This document shows, piece after piece, positions 10,346 to 23,749 of a stretch of 64,000 nucleotides of DNA. Under the pieces are notes generated by a model that worked only from the letters and a program-made list of their open reading frames with translations, was not told where the DNA came from and searched no databases. Made by a program: the position numbers and the translations under genes. Origin of the DNA: Panulirus ornatus (taxonomy: Eukaryota; Arthropoda; Malacostraca; Decapoda; Palinuridae); the NCBI RefSeq assembly GCF_036320965.1, contig NC_092228.1, positions 18,890,893 through 18,954,892 on the forward strand, written 5' to 3'. Every line of letters starts with the position of its first letter. Position 1 is the stretch's first letter.

Positions 10346-10965
10346 CCAACAAAATATCTGCCATTATCAACTGGGGTTGTGAAAGAGAAACTCTTTTTCA
10401 ATATAACGATACTTTTGTGACATTTCTTCAACATCTTTCATTGCAACTCTCCTGTATGTTTACTCTTACATCTTGTCCTTCACAAGATTTCTTGCTTTCT
10501 TCTGTCTTTAAATACACACTTAATTCAGAATACTCTTAAGGGAATGAAGTATATGATGCACAACACAATTTTTGATTAAAACAAGATGAAATAAGAACAG
10601 CAACCTTAGAGTCAATCAGGACTGGTAACCCATGAAAATATGTATGCATGAGAAAAGGAATCACCAATGACAAACCAAAAATAGTGTAAGGATTAGCATT
10701 TGCAGTAGATGACAATATATATAGTTCTAACTTTTTTTCATGCCCATACAGTACCACTTTATTACTCCCTGAATTTTTTTATCACTTACTGTTGTATCTG
10801 TACTTCCCTTTGATTTCATTACTTCATATTTTAAAGCTCCTGCAGTGGACTGCAGCCTCTTATACTAGTCATTCAGATTATGACATGAAAGAACTTATGT
10901 AACAACATATTAGATTTTCTTTTGTATCTATATACATGTGTAAGCATTTTGCATTATTTTCACAG
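10346..10965. other. Intron of the ASB-like gene, no element recognised
   Basis: AT-rich, ends in a plausible polypyrimidine tract and acceptor (GCATTATTTTCACAG) at 10951-10965 directly before the SOCS-box exon. Confidence 0.4.
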
Positions 10966-11153
10966 GATTGCCATTGAGCCTCAAGTCTCTTTGTCGAGTA
11001 ACTCTACGACAGCTTCTTGGGCGAAACAAGTTGGTTAAGCTTTCATCACTAGACCTTCCAGCTTGTCTGTTTCCGTTCTTGAACTTTGAAGAGTTTTCTC
11101 ATCATTCTTCTAGATTTAAAGAGAACCACCACATAAGAATGCATGATAAATGA
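10966..11153 (+). CDS. ASB-like gene, terminal exon (SOCS box)
   Basis: Terminal coding exon following acceptor TTTTCACAG. With the G from 6425 it reads G-LPLSLKSLCRVTLRQLLG, a textbook BC box (x-L-x-x-L-C-R-x-x-x-R-x-x-x-G) that contacts elongin C. About 11 residues later comes LDLPACLFPFLNF, matching the cullin-5 box pattern LPxPLxxFL. A 19-residue tail (EEFSHHSS...MHDK) precedes TGA at 11151-11153. SOCS-box proteins recruit elongin B/C and cullin 5 to ubiquitinate the partner bound by their N-terminal domain. The ankyrin-like residues in the previous exon point to the ASB class rather than SOCS or SPSB. The exon is in phase with that exon and has no disabling mutation, so the gene looks functional. 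No convincing polyadenylation signal was identified. Confidence 0.75.
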
Positions 11154-14145
11154 TAGAATGATAAATTGAACTTTGAATCTATGAGAATTTGACAAAAAAA
11201 GGAACTGGAAAAAATAAGTGAAATATCCTGAAGTCAATCTTGTTGAAGTATATAAATGAAACAACATACTGAAAAGCAAATGTGCTGCACATAAGCTACC
11301 AAACTTGCACCTTGAAAACGTGGTCAACAGTAGACCTTGTATGACTGGAGTGAACCATGCTCTAGGATATTTTTTCACATTCTGATCAAAAAGTATATGG
11401 CTCCTCTATATCAAAAATTCTCCTTACCTCTTTGATAGATATTCAATTATCCCACTTCTTTTGTGACAGTAAAAATAGTTTTGGAGTCCATATAAATTTC
11501 CTTTACGAGATAAACGGAAAACTCAACTACAAGTAATTATCATCACTACTGAATTATCAAGCGATATAAAGTATACAGAATTAATGACTTATAACTAAAA
11601 AACATTTAATATGGAAAGTACATATGCGGAAACATCATGCTCACTGGTTCAGTCCCCATAAAAATTCATGGTCAGCACATGCACTTTAATTTTAAATAAT
11701 ATTAATGGTGGTACAAAAAAATGTATGTTCATCTGTGATTCTTGTTAATGATGTCTTGTGCATTTTAAATACTGTCGCATTGCAATGTTGTATGTTTGCT
11801 ACCTGATTCAACCATGAATGTGGTGAATCCTACAGACTGTTGGTTGCAGTTACTGTATATACAGATGCCTCCGCACAATTATGTTAAAATTTTCCACTTT
11901 CTGGTTATGTATGTTCTGCCATTTATGTCATTTATATATATTTACTTATTTACACTATTTAGTATGTATTTTCAGTAGTGTCTTTGTAAATGGTACATCA
12001 CAAAACACTGCTAAAGATGCAGGAATATCACAATTTTTACACATGTAGAATGTAATTTTTCTAATACAAATGAAACCCAATACTACAATAGGACTTTATC
12101 TATGTGCATGCGAGCTTCCCAGATGAGTGATTACATCTTATTCATAAGCTACAGGTGTGTTCCTGGAGTTAACATATCAGGAAAATGTCTCTGAGTCTAT
12201 TACAGCATGGGTCCAATGGATTTTCATTCCACTTCCCCTTGAACAGCCTCTGTATGTCTTAAAAGTATTCAAAAATGTTTTTGGTAGGTTTATATGACTT
12301 ATTTTCCATTATGTTAGTGAAGTATATGAATTATAAATGAAAAAGTAGTGTGTGCAGGGTTAGCTAAAAAAAATACAGTAAAATATAACTTACCGAGCAG
12401 TCATGGTCGATGTTCAAATTGGAAAAAACATCCATGTTCATTTATTAATTTTGACCAAAGTAATGTTAATGCATCACACATCACATTGTCGCTGACATCT
12501 CCAGTACCAAAACCACCATCACTGCTACCACTAACATCACTACCCACTACTACCACCATCACCACCACCATGAACAGATTAAAGAGTAATAGACATATCA
12601 GACTACACCACTATACTTTCCAAGGAAAATTCTGGAAGGTATAGTACCCAATTTGCATTCAAAGAGTTTCTTGCTGGCATGGCAAACGTGAAAACTGTAA
12701 AATATTATCAGTGAAATCAAGGGAAGCCATGACTTTAAAATGAGAAGACTGTAAATATTCAGAGGCCCAAAACTGTTTAAAAGAGATTTTACTCTATATA
12801 TTGAAAGATTATATATATCTCTGAAAAAATATAAAATGGGCCTGGCTAAGTATCTACAAAAAATGCCATACGAGCTTGAATGTGGAGAGCCTGTCTGTTT
12901 ATCTATTAATACAATCTATTGATTGAGCCAATATTCAACACACTGTGGTGTATGAAGAACCTATGAAACATTGTCTACACTGTATGAAAGCAAGCTATTA
13001 ATAACTATGTAAATAAACTACTTCCGACACATCAATTGAGCTTTAAGAGGAAAGACAAGATTTTATCAGGCTATATTTGTAAATTTGTTGTTCAATATGT
13101 TACTTTTCAGAATCAGTAAAGCATTATTACAAAAACTGCAAGGGATAATGACACATGACAAGGTGAAATGATGTCGAAAGGAAAATCATATGTTCAGTGA
13201 ACACTGATGAAGGCAAACAGCAAAGCATTGATCTTGAGTATTTGTCAAATGAAGAAAGTGAATAAAAACAAAGATTGACAAAGAATTTTACAAAGAATAT
13301 TAAACTATCATAGAGCTTAAAGATCACTCAGGTGTGAGAAGCTGTCTGAAAATTATGGGTGGAACAGATATACAACTGGAAGAGAGCTGATAACCAACAT
13401 GGAAAAGGGTATTCAAAGGAACTGATCTGATAGGAGATAAAAGATGGTGATAAAGATGATGTGTTGGTATAAAAGGAGTAAAGACTAGAAGAGACTGCAG
13501 TGTTCAGTGCAGAAGAGGTTACAAAGGACACAGTAAGGAAGGCAGTCATGCATCCAAAAAATGTAAAATAAAAAGCTGGATTCATGGAGAATGTGGTTAA
13601 GATTGGACAGAAAACATTATCTGAATGGAAAACAAATGTAAGGTAATTGGATTTAAGCCAGGTGAAATCATTGACTGTTTCCTCTATGCAAAGAAGATTA
13701 GAATCAGATGTAAAATGAAAGTCATAATACTGTGTGCTGGGGATAGAAGACTGTTACATGTTATGATTTTCTGTAACATGCATGAGTACAAAAAAAATTA
13801 TGATGAATAGGTTTTAAATAAATATTTCTATATACAAGGGCTCCCTATCTCTCTGTTTTCTATGGATGGAGTACATCAATCCATGAATGAAAGTGGATGG
13901 TAAAATTATGGAAGACATTGTTTCTAGAGAACACAAACACAGTTTCCTTTATGGACAGCAGATGTGGAAAACAAAAATATTATCAAAATCTAAAGAAGCC
14001 ATGATTTTAAACATAGGCTTTGTTGAGCTGTGGTGGACAATGCTTAGTTTAAAACTCACAAGTCAGATGTTCAACTTGCCTGAGATTATTTATGGCCTGT
14101 GTCAACAGGACCATTAGCAAGTGCTCTCTCTTTGCATTTATATTT
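11154..14145. other. Intergenic, no gene recognised
   Basis: Probably 3' UTR of the ASB-like gene followed by intergenic DNA, AT-rich. A trinucleotide-rich patch of ACC/ATC/ACT units lies at about 12505-12570. Small reading frames at 12348-12644, 13328-13585 and 13887-14117 show no domain I recognise. Confidence 0.4.
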
Positions 14146-15990
14146 ATTTATTATACTTAATCACCGTCTCCCACGTTAGTGAGGTGGTGCAAGGAAACTG
14201 ATGAAAGAATGGCCCAACCCACCCACATACACATGTATATAAATAAACGCCCACACACGCACATTTTAATGTATACATACATTTACATACAAACACATAT
14301 ATACACATGTACATATTCGTACTTGCTGCCTTCATCCATTCCTGTCGCCACCCCGCCACACATGAAATAGCACCGCCCCCCCCCACACACACACGTTAGA
14401 AAAAAAAAAGGCCACATTCGTTCACACTCAGTGTCTAGCTGTCATGTGTAATGGATCGAAACCACAGCTCCCTTTCCACATCCAGGGCCCACAAAACTTT
14501 CCATGATTTACCCCAGACGCTTCACATGCCCTGGTTCAATCCATCGACAGCACGTCGACCCTGGTATACTGCATCGTTCCAATTCACTCTATTCCTTGCA
14601 CGCCTTTCACCTTCCTGTATGTTCAGGCCCCGATCGCTCAAAATCTTTTTCATTCCATCCTTTCACCTCCAATTTGGTCTCCCATTTCTCCTCATTCCCT
14701 CTACCTGTTACACATATATCCTTTGTCAATCTTTCCTCACTCATTCTCTCCATGTGACCAAACCATTTCAGTACACCCTCTTCTGCTCTCTCAACCACAC
14801 TCTGTTTATTACCACACATCTCTCTTACTCTTTCATTACTTACTCGATCAAACCACCTCACACCACATTGTCCTCAAACATTTCAACACATCCACCCTTC
14901 TCCACATAACCCTATCTATAGCCCATGCCTCGCAACCATATGAAATTGTTGGAACCTCTATCCCTTCAAACATATCCAGTTTTTGCTCTCCGAATAACAT
15001 TCTCACCTTCCACACATTCTTCAATGTTCCCAGAACCTTTGCCCCCTCCCCCTTAGGCCCCTTCACTGATGTTCCCATTTGTTCACTTGTCTTACACACT
15101 TTATTTACCTCCTTACAAATCATCTTTTAATTCTCCCTAAAATTTAATGATACTTTCTCACCCCAACTCTCATTTGCCCTTTTTCACCTCTTGCACCTTT
15201 CTCTTGACCTCCTGACTCTTTCTTTTATACATCTCCCAGTCATTCGCATTACTTCCCTGCAAAAATCGTCCAAACGCCTCTCTCTTATCTTTCACTAACA
15301 ATCTTACTTCTTCATTCCACCACTCACTATCCTTTCTAATCTGCCCACCTCCCACCTTTCTCATGTCACAAGCCTCTTTTGCACAAGCCATCACTGCTTC
15401 CCTAAATACATCCCATTCCTCCCCCACTCCCCTTACATCATTTGCTCTCAATTTTTGCTATTCTGCACTCAATCTCTCCTGGTACTTCCTCACACAAGTC
15501 TCCTTTCCAAGCTCACTTACTCTCACCACTCTTCACCCCAACATTCTCTCTTCTTTTTGAAAACCTCTACAAATCTTCACCTTTGCCTCCACAAGATAAT
15601 GATCAGACATCCCTCCAGCTGCCCCTCTCAGAACATTAACATCGACAAGTCTCTCTTTCACACACCTATCAATTAACACGTATACTTATGTATATCTTTT
15701 TAAACCAGGTATTCCCAATCACCAGTCCTTTTTCAGCACACAAATCTACAAGCTCTTTACATTTCCATTTACAACACTGAACACCCCATGTACACCAATC
15801 ATACCCTCAACTGCTGCATTACTCACCTTTGCATTCAAATCACCCATCACTATAACCTGGTCTCATGCATCAAAGCTGCTAACACACTCACTCAGCTGCT
15901 CCCAAAATACTTGCCTCATGATCTTTTTTCGCATGACCAGGTACATAGGCACCAATAATTACCCATCTCTCTCCATCCACTTTCACTCTC
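14146..15990 (-). mobile_element. RTE-1 LINE with internal RT deletion
   Basis: On the minus strand the 3' terminus (ATTTATTATACTTAATCACC side, about 14150) is followed by the 3' UTR and the C-terminal region (KWFGHMERMSEERL at 14607-14861). The palm-proximal GAKVLGTLKNVWK then joins directly, near 15045, to REQMGTSVKGPKGE, which normally lies about 1.2 kb upstream. The whole catalytic RT core is therefore deleted. The endonuclease-RT linker and part of the endonuclease extend to about 15990. The element is clearly dead. Confidence 0.8.
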
Positions 15991-16344
15991 TGTGCAGAAA
16001 TACTATAATATACTAACTGAACAACAGAACTATGTTTGCCACTGCTAGAAAGGGTTTGAAGATTCTTCTGTATGTATAACACCCACAAAACTGAAAGGTT
16101 ATTATCTCGAGTTAAAGTTGAAAATATTAAAATAGCTAATGGGGAGGAAGTTTTCAAGACCGCCAAAGAATCTTGTAGGAACAAGCAAGGTATCAGCTAT
16201 GAAGAAAAATGAGAATTATATCAGACTGAGTTACACCCAACTAATTGATTAGAATGCAGCAAAGCAGGATAAAATAAAGCCCTTACACAGAGATGAAGTG
16301 TGAAAGGGAGCTCATTGTTACCCATCATCAATGAAAATACACTT
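15991..16344. other. No gene recognised
   Basis: Short unique-looking stretch between the RTE-1 endonuclease remnant and family X. Nothing recognised on either strand. Confidence 0.4.
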
Positions 16345-17480
16345 CTTCATAATGTCAGTTTCCTCCGAGAACTCCCTCATGGGGTGACAAGGCAAAAGTC
16401 ACCATAACTGGTGAACTTGGTGCCTTTACTCAGCCTTTAGTGCCTGACAGAGGGCAAATCTAGTGCAGTTTCCAGAGGCTCTTACCTCATGTTCCTACCT
16501 ACTACTTCTACCTAATGCTCCCACCTAATGTTCCTACCTACTACTTCTACCTAATCTATCTATCTATCTCTGTTGCCTGTTCTCTCATGGGGCTCTCTCA
16601 AGGGAGTGGCCTTGGCAATAGTCTCCATAACTAGTGAACTCTTGGGCTGCTTCTTAGCCTTTAGTGCCTTACCTTTAAACAGCCACTGGCATAGGGCAAC
16701 TCTTAATGCATTGTTTATAGAGGCTCCTAACTATTGTTCCTACTGACTACTACTACTTAATGCTCCTGCCTAATGTTCCTACTAACTAATCCCATTTCAT
16801 GTTTATACCTAATGCTCCTGCCTAAATGTTCCACACTTTTCTCTACTGCTCCTACCATTTTGCCTAAAGGCAGGGCTAGTACAGAGTGCTCACTACAGGA
16901 AAATGAGGTGTGCGAGTCAATTGCTGTCAAGTGTTATGTGTAGGAAAGTGAGGCTGTATGTTTGTGGACAGACTGCCAGTAGTCCACTATGGGTGGGGCA
17001 GAAAGAAAAGACAGCTTCCTGGGTCACATGAGAACAACTCGAAACCACTGAAGTGCTGGCTCACTACACAGCCATCACTAACCCTCCTGAGGAACAGGTG
17101 GTTAGAATGGGTAATATACCTCCTTAGTCATTAGCTGCTTACCAACTACTACTTACAATTTTAAAGTACAATCTTGATCAAAACCTACCTACCTACTACT
17201 TCCATCTATAGCACTCACTGCAGTGAAATCTAGTTGTGCGAGTCAAGTTTATGTGTGACAAGGAGAGATTCTTTACTTGTGGCAAGAATCTCAGCAGAAA
17301 GGGAGGAGTGCAACTTGACATCTGTTGAAGTGTTGGCATAATATGCAGCCACCACCAACTCCCCCAGTTCCCAAGTGGGTAGTATTGGTAATATAACTCC
17401 CTGGTCAGTGGCTCCCTAACAACTACTACTTACAATTTTCAAGTGCTACCTTAATCAAAACCTCAGTCACAGTGGGGTCT
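16345..17480 (+). repeat. Family X, longest copy, internally duplicated
   Basis: The longest representative. It has two tandem versions of an upstream unit (about 16360-16560 and 16570-16800), each with a GGCCTTGGC or GGCAAAAG block, CTCCATAACTAGTGAAC-like sequence, TTAGTGCCT and CTACCTAATGTTCC strings. These are followed by two tandem versions of a downstream unit (about 16900-17200 and 17210-17480), each starting near AGxGCTCACTxCAGxxAAA and ending CTACTACTTACAATTTT. The downstream unit also occurs at 39960-40265. No ORF, no tRNA-like box and no terminal inverted repeat recognised. Confidence 0.6.
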
Positions 17481-18479
17481 GTTTTAATATTTTTTTGTTC
17501 ATTTGTAGTTCTTTGTTATAATCAAGGAACCTAACCTAATCTACCCACTCATTCTTCAATAATAAAACCCACAGAAATGTTACAGGAAGCTAATCTAGCA
17601 CATTATCCACAGATTAATGTATTATTGGATATAAGAATGAGAAAGGCCAAGTGTGGGCTGTTTCACCTGTGGTGATAAAACATAGAAACTGTCACAGATT
17701 TTGGCATGATTTGCTGCTGAGTATATGAGTCAGAACAGCAGACTGTTTGTGTTCACAGAAGTGAGTTTAACTAATTGCAAGGTAAAGAAAAGTTCTTATA
17801 CTTGCAAGAAGAGGATAGTTTCCAGGTAACAATATGTGTGAAAAGTAAAAACTACAAAATTCGATTGAATTCAATCTGGAAATGCTTTTGTAAATGGTAA
17901 TAAGAAAACAGAATATGAATGCTAAGTACTGTAAAGACATTGGTAAATGGGGAAAAGCCAATGGATTTGAAAAAGTTTTTAATACACATGCAAGTCAGTG
18001 ATGTGAGAAGTAGATATTTATGACCAAAGCAATATCATCTGGAAAAAATATAAGATAAAGAATAAAAATTTTGAAAGATAGAAAGTCATCAAACAGTTTT
18101 ATGGTTAAATATCTGCACAGATATTACCGTCATAAAAATCTATGAAAGTTGAAGAAAAGTCATGAAAGCATGGCTGAAGGTCAGAGGGTGAGGTTCCCTG
18201 TTAAGAGAAGAAGCAATTAGGTGAAAGTGGTTGTTTAGCATATATGGGAAAAGTTCATGTACATATACATGAACTCGTGTATAAGTTTTCATTCACTTTC
18301 ATTTGATATGTATAACTTTAGATTTATTTATGTTGTAATCATATTAATGTAGCTGCAAGAATATTTTTTGGTATGATTTTCAGTATCTTAGGTGAAGCTA
18401 TGCAACTATATTAGCATATATGTGGTACACTTAGGAAGAGCAGAGGAAAGAATTTTTAGGTTAAGTCACTCCCATCTTC
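17481..18479. other. No gene recognised
   Basis: AT-rich sequence with no recognisable exon, element end or long reading frame. Confidence 0.4.
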
Positions 18480-18945
18480 TCTAGCTATGTGTAATATACC
18501 AAAACCATAGCCCCCTATCCATAGTTTGGTCCCACAGATCTTTTCATGGCTTCTCCTGACCACTTCATATGCCCTGGTTCAATTCTCTGACACCATTTTG
18601 CTCCCTATATATCACATTGCTGTATTTTACTCTATCCCATGTGAGCCTTACTGAATGTTCACAACCCAAGCACTTAAAACCTTTTAAGTCCTATCTTCCA
18701 TCTCCACTTTCGTTTCCCACTTCTCCTTGTCTCCTCCATATCTGACACGTATACACTTGGTCAATGTCTTCTAAGTCATTCTCTCCATACATCCAAATCA
18801 TATCAGAACACCCTCTCCAGTTCTCTCAATTGTACTCTTCTCATTACCACATCTCTCTTAAGCTATCATTTCTATTTCATGATCCTCCTTGTAGCACATC
18901 GTCCTCAAACATTTCACTTGAAGGACATTCCAGATGGGCCCTTCT
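18480..18945 (-). mobile_element. RTE-1 LINE, degenerate 3' fragment
   Basis: The reverse complement of the RTE-1 3' UTR beginning and the C-terminal coding region is recognisable in order: CATGTGTAAT, CCATAGCCCCCTATCC, the GCCCTGGTTCAAT site (about 18570), CTTCTCCTTGTCTCCTCC and TCATTCTCTCCATAC. It is strongly diverged and fades out by about 18945. Confidence 0.7.
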
Positions 18946-19476
18946 CCTAAACAGAAAAAAGTGCGAATAACATAATGGTAAAAGTAGATGAATCAAGAAA
19001 AATTAATTTGGTTCACAGTCTGACATAATATAAGAAGGTCCTTAAGATAGTTTAAACTTTCTTGTGATATGAACTGTTAATAACCACTGAGAACCAAAGG
19101 TTACTTTGTAGATAAAGTGTAATGTAATGCCTGAACAATCTGTTTATCTTAAGAAAGCATACCATGAATAATACGAGAATAGGATGAATCATAACAAAAA
19201 CAATATTAAGAACATATGGTTCAAATTATTATTACAACTTAGAAATGGACATTTTTCTTAATATGCAACAATCTAAAGGTTCCTTTACTTTATCATACAA
19301 TATATATATATACAAATATATTTGGTCCTTTTTCTGAGATCCTTGCTGAAAAAAGCATGACTAAATCTGTTGAGTAGTAACTCCAACAGTATACCAACTA
19401 TTGAACAAAATACTACTGTATACATTCTCTAATTCCTTATGAATACAACTACCATACTATTAATCATAACTAAATA

Positions 19477-19576
19477 NNNNNNNNNNNNNNNNNNNNNNNN
19501 NNNNNNNNNNNNNNNNNNNNNNNNNNNNNNNNNNNNNNNNNNNNNNNNNNNNNNNNNNNNNNNNNNNNNNNNNNNN
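19477..19576. other. Assembly gap (100 N)
   Basis: Exactly 100 N characters. Reading frames that pass through it are meaningless, and contig order across the gap is only as good as the scaffolding. Confidence 1.
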
Positions 19577-19900
19577 ACTATGAGTGTAATAAGGGGATTC
19601 CCAAAGAAGAGTTTCTCAATGTAGCCAATATCAGAATCTCTATCGCTACTTAATTGGCACAAGAGTGAGTAAGATGATAGGATGAGAAAATGAACTGCAA
19701 AATTACATGAAAATAATCTACAAAAGAGTAGAAGAGAACCTGATGGGATTTGATAAAGAGTAACAAGCACGTATGTTTTGGAGTGGTTAACAATATATAT
19801 AAGAATGTCCTTACAAAGGCCTAACAAGAAAAGACATAGAGAATAAAAGGTCAAGGACCATAATTTAAAGTCTTGAATTCAAAGATCACATTGACAAGAT

Positions 19901-20060
19901 AGTACTATCAAGCAAAATACTGTTATGAGAGGTACGATAATGACAACAATCACAAGTTGAGAGCTAATAAAAAAGTTCAGTACTATTAAGCCAAATACTG
20001 TTATCAGAGGTATGATAATGACAACATTCACAAATTGAGACAGACTTAATGAAAAAGTTT
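19901..20060. repeat. Two-copy tandem repeat, about 80 bp unit
   Basis: AGTACTATCAAGCAAAATAC... (19901-19978) is followed immediately by AGTACTATTAAGCCAAATAC... (19979-20060). The units share most bases, including a GATAATGACAACA core, with scattered differences, so this is an old local duplication. Confidence 0.85.
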
Positions 20061-20244
20061 AATGTATACATAAGAAGTACATTTGAATGCAGCAGTTTTG
20101 CACAGCTACCATTCAAACAAATGGAAATATTCAAGTCTAAGAAAATTGAGAAACACTTCATAAACAATATGAACTCTCATGATAGGACAAAAGAACCTCA
20201 ACTAAACAGTCTAGAGCTAAAAAGAGAAATATATATTTTTACTT

Positions 20245-20483
20245 ATGTATTATACTTAATCGCTATCTCCTGCATTAGCGAGGTGGAGCAAGGAAACAGA
20301 CGAGGCGTGGCCCAACCCACCCACATATACATATATACATAAATGCCTATACATGCACATATACATACATGTACATACACAGACATATACATATATTCAC
20401 AAGTACATGTTCATACTTGCTGCCTTCATCCATTCCCATTGCCACCCCGCCACACATAAAATAACATCCCCCCTCCAGTGAGG

Positions 20484-20522
<39 letters not shown>

Positions 20523-21823
20523 CCACATTTGTTCACACTCAGTCTTTAGCTGTCATGTGTAATGCACCAGAACCACAGCTCCCTTTCCACATCCAGGCCC
20601 CACAGACCTTTCCATGGTTTACCACAGACGTTTCACATGTCCCAGTTCAATCCATTGACAGCACGTTGACTCCAGTATACCACATCGTTCCAATTCACTT
20701 TATTCCTTGCACGCCTTTCACCCTCATGTATGCTCAGGTCCCGATTGTTCAAAATCTTTTTCACTCCATCCTTCCACCTCCAATTTGGTCTCCTGCCTCT
20801 CCTTCTTCCCTCCACCTCTGATACATATATCCTCTCTATCAATCTTTCCTCACTCATTCTCTCCATGTGTCCAAACCATTTCAACATACCCTCTTCTGCT
20901 CTCTCAATCACACTCTTTTAATTACCACCTATCTCTCTTACCCTTTCATTACTTAACTAAACCACCTCACACCACATATTGTCCTCAAACATTTCATTTC
21001 CAACACATCCACTCTCCTCCACACAACCCTATCTATAGCCCATGCCTCGCAACCATATAACATTATTGGAACCACTATCCATCAAACATACCCATTTTTG
21101 CTCTCCAAGATAACGTTATTGCCTTCCACACATTCTTCAACTCTCCCAGAACATTCACACCACCTCCACCCTGTGACTCACATCCACTTCCATGGTTCCA
21201 TCTGCTGCGAAGTCTACTTCCACATATCTAAAAACACTTCACTTCCTCCAGTTTTCCTCCACTAAAACTTACCTCCCAATTAACTTGTCTCTCAACCCTA
21301 CTGAACCTAATAACCTTTGTCTTATTCACATTTACTCTCAACTTTCTTCTTTCACACACTTTACCAAACTCAGTCACCAGCTTCTACAGTTTCTCACCCA
21401 AATCAGCCACCAGCAAAAAACACAGACTCACTTCCTAAGCCCTCTCATCTGTAATAGACTGCATACTTGCCCCTCTCTCCAAAATTCTTGGATTCACCTC
21501 CCTAACCAACCATCCATAAACAAATCAAACAACCATGGAGACACCATGCACCCCTGCTACAAACCAACATTCACTGGAAACCAATCACTTTCCTCTCTTC
21601 CTACTCATTAACATGCCTTCCATACTTGGTAAACCTTTTCACTGCTTCTAGCAACTTCCCTCCCACACTATATACTCTTCAAATCTTCCACAAAGCATCT
21701 CTATCAACCCTATCATGTGCCTACTCCAGATCCATAAATGCTACAAACAAATCCATCTGTTTTTCTAAGTATTTCTCACATACATTCTTCAAAGCAAACA
21801 CCTGATCCACACATCCTCTATAT
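20245..21823 (-). mobile_element. RTE-1 LINE, 5'-truncated copy
   Basis: Starts at the reversed tail and terminal block (TATTATACTTAATCGC...GCATTAGCGAGG). It passes the 3' UTR and C-terminal region (KWFGHMERMSEERLIERI on 20633-20911), then the RT palm and thumb. It stops at the start of the RGCVDQVFALKNVCEKY segment near 21823, so it is 5' truncated within the RT. Several frameshifts break the frame. A 38-nt A-run at 20484-20521 lies in its 3' UTR. Confidence 0.85.
20484..20521. repeat. Poly-A tract (poly-T in element orientation)
   Basis: Thirty-eight consecutive A inside the 3' UTR of the minus-strand RTE-1 copy, at the site where other copies have a short run (for example 14400-14410). 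Confidence 0.9.
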
Positions 21824-23749
21824 GAAAACATATGCAAATAGAAGGCCACAAGAAAAAAAAAATCGGAGTTATTCATGATTCTGTGGATGCAGTAAAGCTG
21901 TTCTATTAACTGGGTCTTCAAATTGGAAGAGATATTGTGGTTGGAGCAATGAACTTGGAATGGAACTGCACATTTCCATGAAATATGATGAGCACAGAAT
22001 GAGCATCAGGCTGACCCTAGAATCTTATATGAGAGATTTTGATAGGTGTGGAGATAAAACTATGGACAAGCCAAAATGAGACAGTAGAACAGATGAAAAT
22101 TCAGAAACATAAGGAAAGGATACGTAAGATAGATAAATAAATAAACTAGGAAAAATTAAGGCTACATAAGCTGTCTTGAAAATATTTGATTGAGATGACA
22201 GAGAGAAAAAAGATAGACAGAGGAAAGTATGTGCAACATTAATAGTACAAATGATCTTAGTGAAGGATCAAGAAAAAACAGAATGAATAACAGGAAAAGG
22301 GAAGACAAGAAAAAATATGAGTTGAGGGGCTGGAACCATGGAAAATTACATACACTAAAGTACATACACAAAGTGAGGGTACTGAGACTGAAGGATGAAT
22401 ATCAAAAGAAGGTAATGGGGCTGAAGCACAGAGTCCATAGGTAAATGCTAGGGTTGAAAGTGAGATACCAAGACTAAGTGCTAGTGTTGAGGAATGGAGG
22501 GAACAAGTAATTCTTGAGAGTGAGAGCTAAAGATCAAGGGAAACTTGAGGCTGAAAATACAGAAAACTGCAGAGTAAAATCAAAGATTATATTCTACATC
22601 AAAGTTTTTATGTGGAAGATGTGTTAATAACATGATAGGTAAGGCTAAAATTTTGATACCATACTGTATGAGGGCAAAAATGGCACTACTTGGAAGAACC
22701 AGGAACACTAAAGGGAGCAAAATCTAGCAAGAGACAGGTAGCTTGCCAATGAATGGATTAGGCGAAATTTACAAGAAACACTGATATAAGAGGGAGAGTG
22801 ATGGTGATGATTTGGAATGGAAGAGAACTGCAACCTAACAAAAGTAAGAGGTGAGAGAAATGAGAGAAAGAATTATGGTAAGAAAACAATAAAAGAAAAT
22901 AAACATGGTAATACAGAGTACGAAAATATAAGAAAAAAAAAACATATATTGTAGTTCTCTTTCCACAACCTACATCTACATTGCTGCACATCCCAGTGGA
23001 AGCTTTCATATTGTACTCTTCTGCATTACCTTGTACCATTTCATCAAATTCTCTCAACATCTTATCTAACTTCTTAGAAACTAAATCAAACTTTCATTCT
23101 TTACATTCTTGACTTTCATAACTACCAAATACTCTGAAAAGCTTTCACCTAAACCTTTCAGAGAATGCACACCATGCACACTACATATCAAGTTGTGTTG
23201 CATCAGAAATGCATATTTTACAATCTTGTTTACTTTGTCTTACCTGTACCTGTACCATAGGTGCTCATGAACATCTTTATCCTAATAATATGAAATTGCA
23301 ATACTCGAACTTGCTCATGCACATATTCAGTGTGGTCTAGAATTGTTATTTGCACTTGGTACCTCATAATTTTCTCACTCCAACTACTCTCTTCCCTATC
23401 CATCCATATAAGTCACTCATCACAAATTCCTCTCCTCAAACTACATACTCAACTACATACTCATCTCTTCTAATCACATTTCCCCCTAAAAGATATCTTC
23501 AAATTCCTCTTCATTCTCAAAAATGCAACTATTAGTCACTCCAAGCCTATCAAACACATGAATTTTTTAACAAATAACTGTAATCAAACATCTTTTTCAA
23601 ATGCTCATTCATTCTCCATCAATGCTCCTACACTTTCATCTCATAACATCTGCTTCATTTTGCATGCCTGATCTTTCCTCCTTCCTGCTACTGCAACTTT
23701 GGTCCAATTACTTCTCAACCTTTTCTCAATCATACCCTTCCTTTCTTAC
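21824..23749. other. No gene recognised
   Basis: AT-rich. The region 23030-23720 has a C/T-rich bias on the plus strand like antisense LINE sequence, but no motif could be secured. Confidence 0.4.

Larger units (their letters stand above)
18946..20244. other. Intergenic with assembly gap
   Basis: No gene recognised. Contains 100 consecutive N at 19477-19576, a standard-length scaffold gap whose true size is unknown. The tandem duplication at 19901-20060 is described separately. Confidence 0.6.
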
